64,000 nucleotides of DNA. It comes from Triangularia verruculosa. Lineage: Eukaryota; Ascomycota; Sordariomycetes; Sordariales; Podosporaceae. The position numbers and the translations under genes are program-made. This document shows, piece by piece, positions 32,974 through 43,314 of the stretch. The notes below the pieces were generated by a model that did not search any database, was not told the DNA's origin, and saw only the letters and a list, made by a program, of their open reading frames with translations. The stretch covers positions 186,001-250,000 of the forward strand of contig MU863904.1 of NCBI GenBank assembly GCA_033296885.1, read 5' to 3'. How positions within the stretch are numbered: the stretch's first letter is position 1; each line of letters begins with the position of its first letter.

Positions 32974-33831
32974 TGGGGGATTTCTGCTAAAGGTGCGTGG
33001 CCGACTGCTGGTTAGGTGAACCCTGAGTCTGGCGTTGGGCCGCTCTGACTGGCTAACATTGCCGAGAAGATACAGTGGGATTAGCCGCTATTTCGACAAA
33101 CTCTGTTGCGAAGATGATATCAATCGGGCAAGAAGCTTCCCACGAAGGGCCAATCTCTTGGAAATAAGGTTAATAACGTGCAATTGAGCAAGTGACAAAA
33201 CAATGCCAGGGGCCCGTGGGAAAAGGAGACGAAGCTATGGAGCTCGCCCATGATATGCGCTACGCAGTGAGTTGCCCAATCCACCGCGGGCGGCCCTGGC
33301 TCTTCTCTCTGGGCGCCCCTCTCCCTGGCCAGGCTGGCCGTCACGGTCCTTTCCCCTCATTCTTCACCGCTCACACCGCCTGCTAGCCAGGTTCGTCTCG
33401 ATTCATTCGATGCACCGTCTGTAGGTTGGGCTGCAAGTCTGCGGCTGGAACCCCGCCAATTGTGCCTGCCAGAGGGCTGATGCCGGACAGCGCAGTGACA
33501 GGTCGAAAGACAGCTGTAGCGTCCGCTATAGCCTGCAGGGCCCCCCTGTTCCTCGACCCCACAGAACACATGTCTGCCGAGATTCATGCGGGGCCGCTTC
33601 ATCGAAATGCCTGTCTTCACTGCCTTGCTGACAATTCCACGCGAGATTCCCAGAGACAAAAATAGAGATCTCAAAACGTCACTTTGTCTAGCCGCCGCCG
33701 ACAGACTCCCCTCCAGTCGATCAACCCACTACGAGCGAGCCAGAAGCCAAAAAGAAGAAGAACACGCTTGGGCCATTTCCTGCTTGGTGCCATCCACATG
33801 CCACGATAACATACGACCATCACCAGAGCCC
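32974..33831. promoter_or_regulatory. Divergent intergenic region, no gene seen
   Basis: 858 bp between the divergent starts of the coiled-coil and cytochrome b5 genes. An in-frame extension of the latter upstream to 33586 exists but would bury its N-terminal membrane segment. No RNA gene was found. The string ACATACGACCAT at 33808 matches the start of fungal 5S rRNA but the match stops there. Confidence 0.5.
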
Positions 33832-34710
33832 ATGGCCTTACTAGGAGTCACACTGATAGTCGCAACCCTCATTCTTCTCTGCATGCGGCGACTACAGTGG
33901 CTTCCCTCCCTCTTCGGAGGGACCCCTCAGCGGGACCAACAAGAAGAAAAAAACCAAACCACCACCATCCAAAGCCGTCACCTCGTCCACGACGACGACA
34001 ACAACAACGAAGATGACGAGCAATCAACCCCCAAAGCCTCCGCCACCGTAATCGACAACAACCCCCCCGTCCCAACCCTATCCCTCTCCTCGCCAGACCC
34101 AACACCACAACCAAAAACCCTCCCCCCACCACCAATCCCCCTCTTCCCATCACCCTCCCCCAACACCAACAACTCCATGCACCCCCCTCCCCGCCCACCA
34201 ACCCTCTCCCCCTCCCCCTCCGGCCCCTCCCGTCTCTCCCCCGCACCAGCCCGAGGACCAGGCTGCTCAACCCTAGCGCCCCCCCCAACCCACAGCACCA
34301 AACCCTCCAAACCCTCCAAAGCAGTCGTCCTCTCCCCAGGCCACTCCCCCCTAGACTGGGCCCGCCTCTCCTCCTCCCCCCACGCCGACCTCCGCGGCCT
34401 ACCCCCAAACTCCCCCTACCTCCGCGTAACCCCCTCCATGCTCAAGCGACAGACGGGCAGAAGAGGCAAAGACGCCTGGACGGTCCTGTCCGGAAAAGTC
34501 TACAACATCACCCCTTACCTCCCCTTCCATCCCGGGGGGGAGCCAGAACTCCTCAGGTGTGCCGGGAGGGACGGGACGAGGTTGTTTGGCGAGATTCATC
34601 CGTGGGTGAATTACGAGGGCATGTTGGGGGCTTGTCTGGTGGGGATATTTGTTACTGAGGAAGAAGCTGTTGAAGGGGGTGGTGGGAATGGGATGGAGGA
34701 TATGGATTGA
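33832..34710 (+). CDS. Membrane-anchored cytochrome b5-like heme-binding protein
   Basis: 292 aa, no intron. The start at 33832 (GAGCCCATGG, good context) puts a transmembrane segment at once: ALLGVTLIVATLILLC. A long Pro/Ser/Thr-rich linker (about residues 30-195) follows. The C-terminal cytochrome b5 domain reads YLRVTPSMLKRQTG, WTVLSGKVYNITPYLPFHPGG (heme-ligand His near 233), then ELLRCAGRDGTRLFGEIHPWVNYE, which has the second His. This pattern (HPGGExEL..AAGxDGTxLF..xHxWVNYE) is that of the CYB5R4/IRC21 subgroup. No reductase domain follows, so it must receive electrons from a separate reductase. Role inferred: ER-surface electron carrier. Confidence 0.88.
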   Translation: MALLGVTLIVATLILLCMRRLQWLPSLFGGTPQRDQQEEKNQTTTIQSRHLVHDDDNNNEDDEQSTPKASATVIDNNPPVPTLSLSSPDPTPQPKTLPPPPIPLFPSPSPNTNNSMHPPPRPPTLSPSPSGPSRLSPAPARGPGCSTLAPPPTHSTKPSKPSKAVVLSPGHSPLDWARLSSSPHADLRGLPPNSPYLRVTPSMLKRQTGRRGKDAWTVLSGKVYNITPYLPFHPGGEPELLRCAGRDGTRLFGEIHPWVNYEGMLGACLVGIFVTEEEAVEGGGGNGMEDMD

Positions 34711-35040
34711 GCGGGAAGTTGTGATGTTATGGGGGATGTGGGGTTTTGGTTGCGAGAGATAGACGGTTATACATAAAGAGAAATCACGGTTATATGTAAA
34801 AACGAGAGCCGGGGATTGTTGAAGCCATGTTTCACGGTCTATAGACTATGATACCCCCCCCATATAGAAACGAGAATTGCATGACCAACATCATGTCTGG
34901 AGCGTAAAGTACGTATTACTGAAACTATCCGCTGGTCAAGAAAACATGGGCCAATTGATAAAGATATATGTATCAATACGCATCACCTCTCATCCATCAA
35001 CAAACTTGACCCCCCCAAGTAATACCAAACCCCCTCGAAT
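34711..35040. other. Convergent 3' region, no gene seen
   Basis: 330 bp of AT-rich DNA between the cytochrome b5 gene and NBS1, which converge. It should contain both terminators. Nothing else is recognised. Confidence 0.6.
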
Positions 35041-35478
35041 TCACTTCCGCCTCCCAAACCGAAACTTCAGCTCATCATCACTATCATCTTCACTGTCATC
35101 ATCCCGACCAGCAGCAGCAGCAAACCCACCCCCCCTCCTCGGCCTCTTCGCCGCAGAAGCAGCATTCGTCATCGGAGGCGCCGCCCTCTTGTTACTACTA
35201 CTCTGCGAAACTTGCGTCTGAGAAGCACCACCACCACCACCCTGCTGCACCTGCGACTTCCCCCTCCTCGCATTCGCCCTCTCCGCCTTCTTCCCCGCCC
35301 TCGACCTCGCCGGCTCCGGCTCCAACTCCAGCTCTGGCTCAGGTACAAAAGCCTCCTCCTCCTCCCATCCCTCCTCCACAATATCACTCCCCTCGTCTTC
35401 ATCTTCCTCACTACTATCAATACTAAGAATATTCCTCCTCGGCAACGTCCCTGTTTTCCCCTCTGGTGTGGGATTACC

Positions 35479-35510
<32 letters not shown>

Positions 35511-37847
35511 GTGATTGTCGTTGACTATTATTACCCACCCGGTTACTACTAGTCTCATTCTCCAGCCAATACTCATCCCCAATCCCATTGCTCTTCACCC
35601 TCACCTCCTCCAGCAGAATCACCTTCCTCGCCGCCTGCCTCCCACCAGCTACCCCTTGCTTGCGAAACTGCTTGTAATTCCTCCGGCCGTTCCATCTCGG
35701 ATCCCATCGCCCGTCAGCAATATCTTGTTCTCGTGTGCGGCCGCCGCCAGTGCTCGCAGCTGCCCGTCGCTCGGGGAAGTGCACCTCCACTTCTTGCACA
35801 TTCTCAAGCTGAAGCCTGCGGATCGCGGCATAGTCAATCTCACCATCGTCCTGCTCGGTCAGTGCCCTGCGTTCCGCGTCTGCTCTAATCTCGGCTTCTT
35901 CTCGCTTTTGCCGGGCTAGTTCCAGTATTTCCTCTCCGGGGGTTGTTTTCTTGCTTTTGGCTTTGGTAACCCGCCCCTTCTTGTTCTTGCCTTGGGGGGA
36001 GTCAACCGCCATCTCGTCATCGTCCTCATCTTTAACTGTAGGCTCTGGTTCGGGTGGCGGGGGAACAGGCGGCTCCCCTGCTTGAATACGTCTGCGTTTG
36101 GCTGCTGCTGCTGTGGGCGCGATATCGGCCAGAAATGCCGAGTCATCATGCTCTGGCAAAGGAGAAAGGGGGCGCTTGCGGGTAGCCCGAGCGGGAGGGC
36201 GTGACTCGAATGTTTCTACTTCCTCTGGGCGGTCGAGAGGGTCCTGATGCTGCGAAACAAAGAGACTATCCTGTGACGCTTCTACTGCGGGCTGGCTCGG
36301 TTCGGGAGGGTTCGGTTGAACGGGGGTTATCTCTTGTGTCGGTTCGGGGTTGTCGTCTTCGATATCGAAGCCTTTAAATCGACTTACACCTCGTCGGGTA
36401 CGTGCCCTCCGAGGTGCTGGTTCCGGGGAGGGTTCTTTCTGCTGTTCCGCTTGTTGGGGCGCCTCGGATTTGTTTGCTGGCCGGTCGAGTTCCATGCGAT
36501 CACCTGGTTCCGTGTGAGCTTCATGATGTGGCATTGCCGACTCAGGTTGACTAGCCTCCTCCAAGGGGCGCCGCAGCATGGATGCATCGCAGTCTAGGAT
36601 TGCCTCAATGAATTCGCGCTGGTCGATTGGTCGGTGATCAAGCCGTTGGGCGAACGACGTCAAGAACTGCGCATACCATTCGTAGTTTTCGTCCTTTGGT
36701 ATGTATCGAACCACCACGACTCCCTTTCCCTCACTTCCGTCCTCAAAGGACCCCAACCCCTTCTCGCCAGCGACGCCTTTGACATAACGGATGAAATCAT
36801 CAATGTCAGTTTGTCCCGGCGTCACGGCATTGAGAACTGCCTTTCCCCTCCCGGAGGTGATGGGAGCGAGGAGGTTTTCGAACTGCTTCTTTTCGTAAAA
36901 AACAAACGTGTACCCCTCGAAGACCTCCCGTCGTCGTTCATTCGGAGCGTAAGCTGCACTGGTTCGCTCCCCTGCCTCTTCGCCTCGTGGCGGCAGGTGA
37001 TCGAGAGCATTCGGCCATTCCCGATCAAAGTCTTGTTCTAGGGCACTGGACGACCCCTCTTCGGCATCTTGCGGTACGGTTGCCGCATCAATGATGGCCT
37101 TGATGAAGCTCTCGGTAACAATGTATTTTCCGTTGATGAGAGCCTGCAGGCCTTTCGAGGTGTTCCGCTTCTTGGATACGACATGCGTAGTAGTTGTTTC
37201 GTATTCGGCGGAGTACTTGATGTCCAGCTGCTCGAGATCATCGTGAAGCTTTGTCCACGGGTCCGCACGAAGCTCCTTGCTAGTGAAAGAGAAGCTCAAG
37301 ACGACAGGATACCAGAGGATCCTATACCCAACCCATGACGTTAGCGGTGCATCCATGGCCCATGGTAGCAAAAGGGCATACCGCAAAGCCTTCTGGCACA
37401 TTCCCAGCTTGATCATGTTCACATCTTCGGTGAGGACCTTTTTCTGTCCACGGATCTGAACATCGTTGACCGTCGTTCCCTTCTTTGACTCTAGATCTTC
37501 AACAACGATCTGGGATCTGGAGGTGATATTGCGCTACTATCGTCAATGGCCAATCCTTCCATATCAGGGGTCAAGGCTGCTACGTACGCCGCCGCCTTTC
37601 GGGACCGGTTCAACCTTGATCGTGATGTGCTTTCGCGAAATGGTTTTGTCCGAAATGACCAGTTGGCCAGCTTCCGATACCGTGCGACCAAAGAGGTAGA
37701 GTTTTCCGGGCCGGAGCCAGAGCTTCTTGCCTGTATGTAGTATGCGCGTCAGCCCAATGCTCGCCAGCTTTAACATGGTGATGTAGTGCCATGAGGAAGC
37801 AATTCCGAGGGCGTACCTTCAAACAGGTCGCTCTCAAGCAGCCACAT
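35041..37847 (-). CDS. NBS1: Nibrin homologue (Nbs1/Xrs2), MRN complex subunit
   Basis: Exons on the - strand are 37847-37817, 37730-37588, 37533-37382 and 37321-35041 (868 aa). Introns are 86, 54 and 60 nt. The 31-nt first exon encodes MWLLESDLFE. An FHA domain follows (GKLYLFGR, SDKTISRKHI, VVEDLESKKGTTVND). A BRCT region comes next (VVLSFSFTSKEL, LEQLDIKYSAEYETTTTHVVSKKRNTSKGLQALINGKYIV). The long middle is disordered, with a poly-Gln run coded by CAG. The acidic C-terminus ends DDELKFRFGRRK, matching the FxF/Y Tel1/ATM-binding tail of Nbs1 proteins. With Mre11-Rad50 it senses and resects DNA double-strand breaks in the nucleus. Splice joins are set by continuity of the FHA fold; the second acceptor is the least certain. 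Confidence 0.93.
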
Positions 37848-38204
37848 CGTTATCCGTTGCTTCGGTTGATTCTAGATGCAGATTTTTGGGGACCATGTAA
37901 CATAACAGGCGCAATATTGATGGCGCAAGTCCTGCACCGTGGTGCGCCGTGATCCAACACGTGCGATGCTGGCAATTATCAGAAGGCTGAAGCTCGGAGC
38001 TTTATGGCGATCCCTACACGTCATTTACGCGACTCCACGTGACTGGCGCTAGTTTGGTGCGTCTGTGCACCATTCAGAGAACAAGGGTTGAAAATGAGAA
38101 CCTTGAGGGTCAAAGGAGCTTCTACTTGTATTTCCATCGTCGCAGATTCTTCGCTTTCAAACAAGCAACACAAATCGAAGCTGTCTTCCAGCTTCAATTC
38201 CCTA
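37848..38204. promoter_or_regulatory. Short intergenic region upstream of NBS1
   Basis: 357 bp between the hydrolase stop and the NBS1 start. It contains ACGCGACTCC-type sequence near 38027, but I claim no specific damage-response site. Confidence 0.4.
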
Positions 38205-40322
38205 TCAAACAAGCGCCGGATTCAAGACGGCAAGCTCTTGTAAATGTTCCCGCCAAGCTTTTACATGATCCTGCATGCTGAGGCTTTCAGACGCCTCAAC
38301 ATTCTGGCCCTTTTCTACCCCATACAGATAGGGCTTCTCATCGGCACAGCAGTCCGTCTCGGCTTCCTCTGGCAGGGTACCATGCAAAATAAACTCCCTC
38401 GCGATGGAATCCGTGCATTGCGACGTGTCCCTGGACGAGTGTCCATAACCGTGATGGACAATCAGCCGAGCATTGGAGCCCATCTCTTGCAGCAGTCTCC
38501 TTCCGTTCCGAAGAGGCGTTGCTGGATCATATGTCTCCGCGATGAGGAGAACCGGATGCTTCAACGTGTGCCCGAGATGCCCACGGTATACTTCTGCTGG
38601 GTGAGGCCAGTATGTGTTGAAGTGGCGGCATGGAAGTACCCCGTAAAACCGACTATTGCCAGCGATCCAGTTCTTGGTGGTCATGTTTCCCCACAAGGAT
38701 AGCCACCATTCAAGGTCATCAGGATCTGTAGCGTCGTACGAATCACTGCATATCACCAGAGTCCCAAGCTCTTCTGTAGCAGGGGGCTCAGGACTGGCGA
38801 GGCAGGGCTTTTCAGGGTCGAAATACCACGAGGCTTTGTCTATCAAAGTGGCCGTGAGTGTCGCATTCCCGTCCTCGAGGTCAAATAGAGCCTGTGCGAG
38901 TGCGGGCCAGCTTCCGGCGTTGTACATGGCGCCATAGATTGCGTTTACAAGAGCTGAATACGTCACAAGCACTGGGCCGCTTGGTGAGATGTAGGCAGGG
39001 ACTGGCCGGTCGATGAGCGACGAAAGAAGAGTCTGCAGCCGGTGCTGAAGATGATCAAGTGTGACGGGCTTGCCATTCTTTGGTCTCGCCAAGGCACAGT
39101 ATTTCGGCCCAGCGTTGACACATTCTCCCAAAAAACCGTCACGCCAGGCATCTGTGGCATTGTCCAGCGCCGTCCATCCAAAGCCCCCACGCAGACGGTG
39201 GTCTCTGACATATTCTGTGCCGTCGAGAATCATGCGGCCAGAACGGCCTGGGAACATGGACACATATGTTTGTGCGATACCAGTCCCGTAGCTCACAAAA
39301 TTCCCCGTCACCTCATCTTCGCCTAGCGCCACCCGAATCTGTTCAAGATCTCGTGCGACAAATGCCGTTGAGAGGAACCGCCCCAAATCCCCATGGCGCT
39401 CCCAACAAGCTCTCATAACAGCGGCGTTCATCGCGTCGGCCAGTTCAACTTGGTTGCGATGAGAGGCCGACACTGCTCGGTGCTTTGATACAAGCAACTC
39501 CCAGTGGTCTCTGTCTGCATCATGAGGGAAACAGGATACCGCAGGCAGAGAGATGTTGACCCCTCGAGGATCCCAACCCAAAACGTCAAACTTGCCATTA
39601 CTGAGACGCTGCGTGATATTTTCACCACGCCATGCGTAGCTCGTCCCGCTTCCACCAGGTCCTCCAGGCTCGATTATGATGGTCCTTTCGCTCTTTTGAC
39701 CAGCCCAGTCGTGAGCAACAGTGCCTGTTGCACCGACCCTAGCTAGTCCCGAGACCTGGAACTTGGTGACGGCAAGACGAGCAATGCGGCTGTCAGACTT
39801 GTTGGTGTAGTCCAGCGGGACATCTAGAAATCCGCACATGAAGATACCACGACCGGCATATGGGTCATCTTCTTGTGCATTGCCGTCATGTTGAGCCTTC
39901 AAGCCCCAGTTCCAGTGGGTGGGGTCTGGGTCAAACAACGCTGCCCATGTATTTCTGAATTCAACGTCGTCTAAAGCAGGCGGTGTCGTTTTTACCGTGC
40001 AAGGTTGGAACTGAAACGGGTCGTTTGGTTTGGGGAACTTTCCATACGGACTTCCGTGTGTTTGTGGTTGTGATCCGCTGATAAGGACATGCCACTTCGG
40101 AAGTGGTGAGAGCCACAGTAAACTCCCAATGATGAGTCCGAGGGCAATCCGTCCTCGGTTCGGCCCGCGCTTGGGGTGCGAAGGCGGTGGTGATTGGCAC
40201 TGCTGGGCGAGACTTGGAGATCCAGGCTTGTCCATTGGATTCTGGTTGTTTTGGGAAAGGAGATATCTCGAAGTCACTGGGGTTTCATGGGAAGTGCCGG
40301 ATGCCATTGGATAGTGGTCCAA
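38205..40322 (-). CDS. TAP-like alpha/beta hydrolase, single-pass membrane protein
   Basis: Intronless, 705 aa. A cytosolic Pro/Ser-rich N-terminus of about 58 residues is followed by a signal anchor (IALGLIIGSLLWLSPL). The hydrolase core has the oxyanion segment EPGGPGGSGTSYAW, then FDVLGWDPRGVNISLP. The nucleophile elbow is NFVSYGTGIAQTY (Ser in V-S-Y-G-T). The acid is in LLIAETYDPATPL and the His in VHHGYGHSS. This arrangement fits the S33/TAP-like group of tripeptidyl aminopeptidase-related hydrolases. Several N-glycosylation sequons (NIT, NAT, NMT) fit a lumenal or extracellular face. The substrate is unknown. An elbow with V in place of the usual I/W-G before S is a mild oddity. Confidence 0.88.
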   Translation of the reverse strand: MDHYPMASGTSHETPVTSRYLLSQNNQNPMDKPGSPSLAQQCQSPPPSHPKRGPNRGRIALGLIIGSLLWLSPLPKWHVLISGSQPQTHGSPYGKFPKPNDPFQFQPCTVKTTPPALDDVEFRNTWAALFDPDPTHWNWGLKAQHDGNAQEDDPYAGRGIFMCGFLDVPLDYTNKSDSRIARLAVTKFQVSGLARVGATGTVAHDWAGQKSERTIIIEPGGPGGSGTSYAWRGENITQRLSNGKFDVLGWDPRGVNISLPAVSCFPHDADRDHWELLVSKHRAVSASHRNQVELADAMNAAVMRACWERHGDLGRFLSTAFVARDLEQIRVALGEDEVTGNFVSYGTGIAQTYVSMFPGRSGRMILDGTEYVRDHRLRGGFGWTALDNATDAWRDGFLGECVNAGPKYCALARPKNGKPVTLDHLQHRLQTLLSSLIDRPVPAYISPSGPVLVTYSALVNAIYGAMYNAGSWPALAQALFDLEDGNATLTATLIDKASWYFDPEKPCLASPEPPATEELGTLVICSDSYDATDPDDLEWWLSLWGNMTTKNWIAGNSRFYGVLPCRHFNTYWPHPAEVYRGHLGHTLKHPVLLIAETYDPATPLRNGRRLLQEMGSNARLIVHHGYGHSSRDTSQCTDSIAREFILHGTLPEEAETDCCADEKPYLYGVEKGQNVEASESLSMQDHVKAWREHLQELAVLNPALV

Positions 40323-41211
40323 GCTCCTCTAGTGTACACTGGGACAGCCGCTCGGCTCAGCAACCGGTAAAGATGTTTAGATGAGCATCTTGTAGATTGA
40401 TCTAAATTTAATCGTTATGGGCCAACGTCTGGCTTACCTGTCACACTGGTTGACATCGGCCGCCAGTGCAAATGATTCCCCAGCTTGATAATTCTATTTC
40501 TAGGTCAGCTTCAGCAAGTGGACGTCAGTCCATGTCTTGCCCTTGGCGGGGTTCTCCCAAGCGCTGACGGCGGGGTGCCTTGCTTGTGACGCATGCAGGG
40601 TTTTGCAAGGGTTCGCCTGCTTCTCCACATATCACGGCGGTTCGGCACATGACGTAATTCCATGTCCCACCTCCTCCCATGTACAAGATGATCGATTTGA
40701 CCAGATGATATCCAACGGGCCATCTGAAACTTGATCAGAACCGTCTTGGACATCTCTAGGCGCAGAAAGCGCTGTTGCCCAAGTTGGAGACACGATTGGC
40801 CAACTCGCTGGAGAACTTCGCTTTGAACATGCAGAATCCCAGAGGCATCCACCGCCCAGCCACATGAAGAACGTAAGTGTCTGCTATCTGGTGACACACA
40901 AGCGGTGTATAACCTACCATTGTATACAACGTATTGGTCTTGGGCCGACATGTCGTTGGCACACCACGTCATTGGGTGTGGCGCTACCTACCCAGAATCT
41001 TGAGACCCAGTGACCGCACGTGGATATAATTCCCAACAGCTCCGACAGAGGCGTCTTCAGCTTTTTCTTTGTTCAGATGCATACACATATTTCCGTCTAG
41101 ATTTTGCACACTTCAAGCTTCTCGTCGCAACTCCCAACCCACTACAAGCGCCATAATCATTTCCTCTCTCTCAACCAGCACACCAAACAAAAGTCTACCA
41201 GTCACTTCAAA
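40323..41211. other. Intergenic region, one doubtful small - strand frame
   Basis: 889 bp between divergent genes. On the - strand near 40971-40750, ATGACGTGGTGTGCC opens a short frame. With a 37-nt GT..AG gap it would continue through VLHVAGRWMPLGFCMFK to a TAG, about 59 codons. The gap is shorter than any intron in this window and I know no homologue, so I do not call a gene. Confidence 0.4.
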
Positions 41212-41698
41212 ATGGAGCGCTTTGTGCCTTGGGTCCATATCGCTGCGGCGGTATTCTCCATCATCACCTTGGGTGTGACCGCATATGGTAAGTCCGCACA
41301 GTCCAAATTTGGAGGAGGCTTGTCTAACTTCAACCTCGACAGTCGTGAGCCCATGGTATGGTGGTCACCCGACTCCGAACTTCATCCTCTTCAGCTCTCT
41401 CTGGTCTCTCCTTGTCCTGGCCTATGTGGCTTTGACGCCACGATTCATACCCAGACTCTTCCACGGAACTGTCTCACTTGCTCTCCTGGTCATCACGACC
41501 ATCTTTTGGTTTTCTGGGGCCATTGCGTATTCGGTACAGAGCGCATGGCCGTATTGCGGAGCAAACACCTATTGCGGCTCAGTTCAGGCAGGCATCGCGT
41601 TCAGTTGGATCCTCTTCGTCCTCTTCACCTTTTTGGCTGTCGTCGAGGGCCTCCGTTGGCGAAGGGGTTCTACGCGCACAGGGCCAGCTGTTGTGTAG
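41212..41698 (+). CDS. MARVEL-like four-helix membrane protein
   Basis: Exons 41212-41287 and 41343-41698 (143 aa), with a 55-nt intron that has a TCTAAC branch. Four hydrophobic segments are visible: WVHIAAAVFSIITLGVTAY, FILFSSLWSLLVLAYVAL, TVSLALLVITTIFWFSGAI, and VQAGIAFSWILFVLFTFLAV. Cys pairs (PYCGANTYCGS) lie between TM3 and TM4. Size and topology match fungal MARVEL-domain proteins (Nce102/Fhn1-like or smaller), which sit in plasma-membrane domains. The specific role is unknown. The basic C-terminal tail (RWRRGSTR) is probably cytosolic. Confidence 0.8.
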
Positions 41699-42190
41699 AG
41701 GCAGGGTATAGCAGAACAACGAACGAGATGGGATCGTGTGCAGGGTAGAAACTGGATAATTGGCGTTGGGTAAATCGTTTTAGTCCTAGTCATCGTTGCT
41801 ATTTGATACCCAACCTGGAACCATTAGAGACTGTTGGTTGGCGTTTGGCTGAAATACATGAGAGTTTTAATATGGATATCAACTGAAGTGCCACTGCGTC
41901 ATGTGTGTGAAATGAGAATGGACAGGGCCAAAAGTTCGGATTTCCGCTACTCAGAACCCTAACCCATGGATTTGTCTTGCAACAAGTCCGTGCTTTAGCC
42001 GGCTTCGGCGTCGAGTCACCGGCCAGACGCCACTTCGGTTGCCAACTGTCAACGACCCAGCTCCGCCTCCGTTGACATTTATCGACTTCCAACACCTTTG
42101 CGCCGTCATCACCCAGTCTCACGCCAGCAATCGCAAAAGCGACAACAGATCACCCACACCGACCTCAAGACTCAGACCAAATACATAAAA
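41699..42190. promoter_or_regulatory. Region between MARVEL gene and RPS30
   Basis: 492 bp holding the 3' UTR of the MARVEL gene and the RPS30 promoter. No further gene is seen. C-rich and CTC-type sequence near 42060-42130 precedes the start, as usual in ribosomal protein genes. Confidence 0.45.
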
Positions 42191-42457
42191 ATGGGCAAAG
42201 TTCACGGATCCCTCGCCCGTGCTGGTAAGTTCTTGTGCCGTCTCGCGGTTTGCCACACCTTCAAGTGCGCAAGATCCCCAGCTAACCAGTCGCGAACAGG
42301 CAAGGTCAAGTCGCAGACCCCCAAGGTTGAGAAGCAGGAGAAGCCAAAGACCCCCAAGGGCCGCGCCCACAAACGCGACATCTACACCCGCCGCTTCGTC
42401 AACATCACTCTCACCCCCGGCGGCAAGAGAAAGATGAACGCGAACCCAACCGCTTAA
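42191..42457 (+). CDS. RPS30: 40S ribosomal protein S30 (eS30)
   Basis: Exons 42191-42224 and 42300-42457 (63 aa), with a 75-nt intron. The sequence MGKVHGSLARAGKV, then KTPKGRAHKRDIYTRRF and GGKRKMNANP, is the complete eS30. The 34-nt first exon, splitting just after the N-terminal LARAG, is typical of ribosomal protein genes. As in other fungi there is no ubiquitin-like fusion. It is a structural protein of the small ribosomal subunit, in the cytosol. RPS2 lies 860 bp downstream on the same strand. Confidence 0.97.
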   Translation: MGKVHGSLARAGKFLCRLAVCHTFKCARSPANQSRTGKVKSQTPKVEKQEKPKTPKGRAHKRDIYTRRFVNITLTPGGKRKMNANPTA

Positions 42458-43314
42458 ATCGAACAAAACATCAGTGGGAGGAGCGACTTCATCTTGCGAG
42501 GCGTTGAGGACTGGGAAAGGGGATATGGATTCACTATCTTTCCAACGGCGCTTGGACTCGGTCGGCTACGTTGCGCTGGCATTTGTTGGTGGTTTTTCAG
42601 CCTGGCATCAAGGCGCATCGGCGTTTCGGTTAGAGGATGAAATGATGTCCGTTTTGGGGGAGCTATCTCGGCCGAGGACGGGTAAACTCAGTATTCGGAC
42701 CTCATGGCCATGATATAGGAGGAAATTCCCAATTGATATTGGTTCCGAGTTTATCACATATGCATGTTTGTCTACTCCTCGGGCATCGCGTCATGAATGG
42801 TCACACACCAGAGGGTTTACCCATATAGTAGAGCTCACAGGGTCATGACACATCATAGAGTTCAACTCACATTGTAGAGTTCACGCTCTACCGTGGAGTT
42901 CATCTCAAAAACCTAGAGTCGTCACACATACAGAGTTCAACACACATGTAGAGTTCACGACACATGGTAGAGTTGAAGCGTAACGGGAGCCGACACCCAC
43001 TTATCTTATCGTGGCTTGGCTGAGCGAGTGCTGTGATTTGCTGGAGCACCACATAAGTGGGGGCAGCTGTCAGTCTTGGCGTCCTACTTTCAGTTTGCAG
43101 CACTTCGTGAGTGGGAGCTTCCTGGCCCCACAAAGAAATTTAGGGTTGGTTGGCTGCGCACCAGTTTTTCAGAATTCACATAGAAAAGCGTTGGCCCCCC
43201 CTCGCCAAAAAAGTCCGTCTAGATCGGAAGTACCCATCGAGTGCAGGACATCCCACGACAACGACAACTCCCCTTTCGACACCCTTTTCGATATCCACCG
43301 AAAACTCAACAATC
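42458..43314. other. Region between RPS30 and RPS2 with a degenerate tandem repeat
   Basis: 857 bp. The 79-codon frame directly after the RPS30 stop (42474) is probably 3' UTR. A degenerate array of about 19-bp units sits at 42829-42980 (separate entry). The RPS2 promoter occupies the last few hundred bases. Confidence 0.5.
42829..42980. repeat. Degenerate ~19-bp tandem array (TAGAGTTCA units)
   Basis: About eight copies of TAGAGTTCA-nn-CACATGG-like units at near-19-bp spacing with variable inserts (TAGAGCTCAC, TAGAGTTCAA, TAGAGTTCAC, TGGAGTTCAT, CAGAGTTCAA and so on). They lie between the two ribosomal protein genes. No reading frame is maintained, so the array is probably not coding. Confidence 0.7.

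Noticed and set aside
33808..33830. ACATACGACCAT, identical to the start of fungal 5S rRNA
   Set aside because: The match ends after about 12 bases. The internal control region and the rest of 5S are absent.
40750..40971. Possible 59-residue two-exon gene on the - strand
   Set aside because: It needs a 37-nt intron, shorter than any other here, and has no recognised homologue.
42474..42713. 79-codon frame just after RPS30
   Set aside because: It starts 17 bp after the stop codon and fits the 3' UTR. No recognisable motif.
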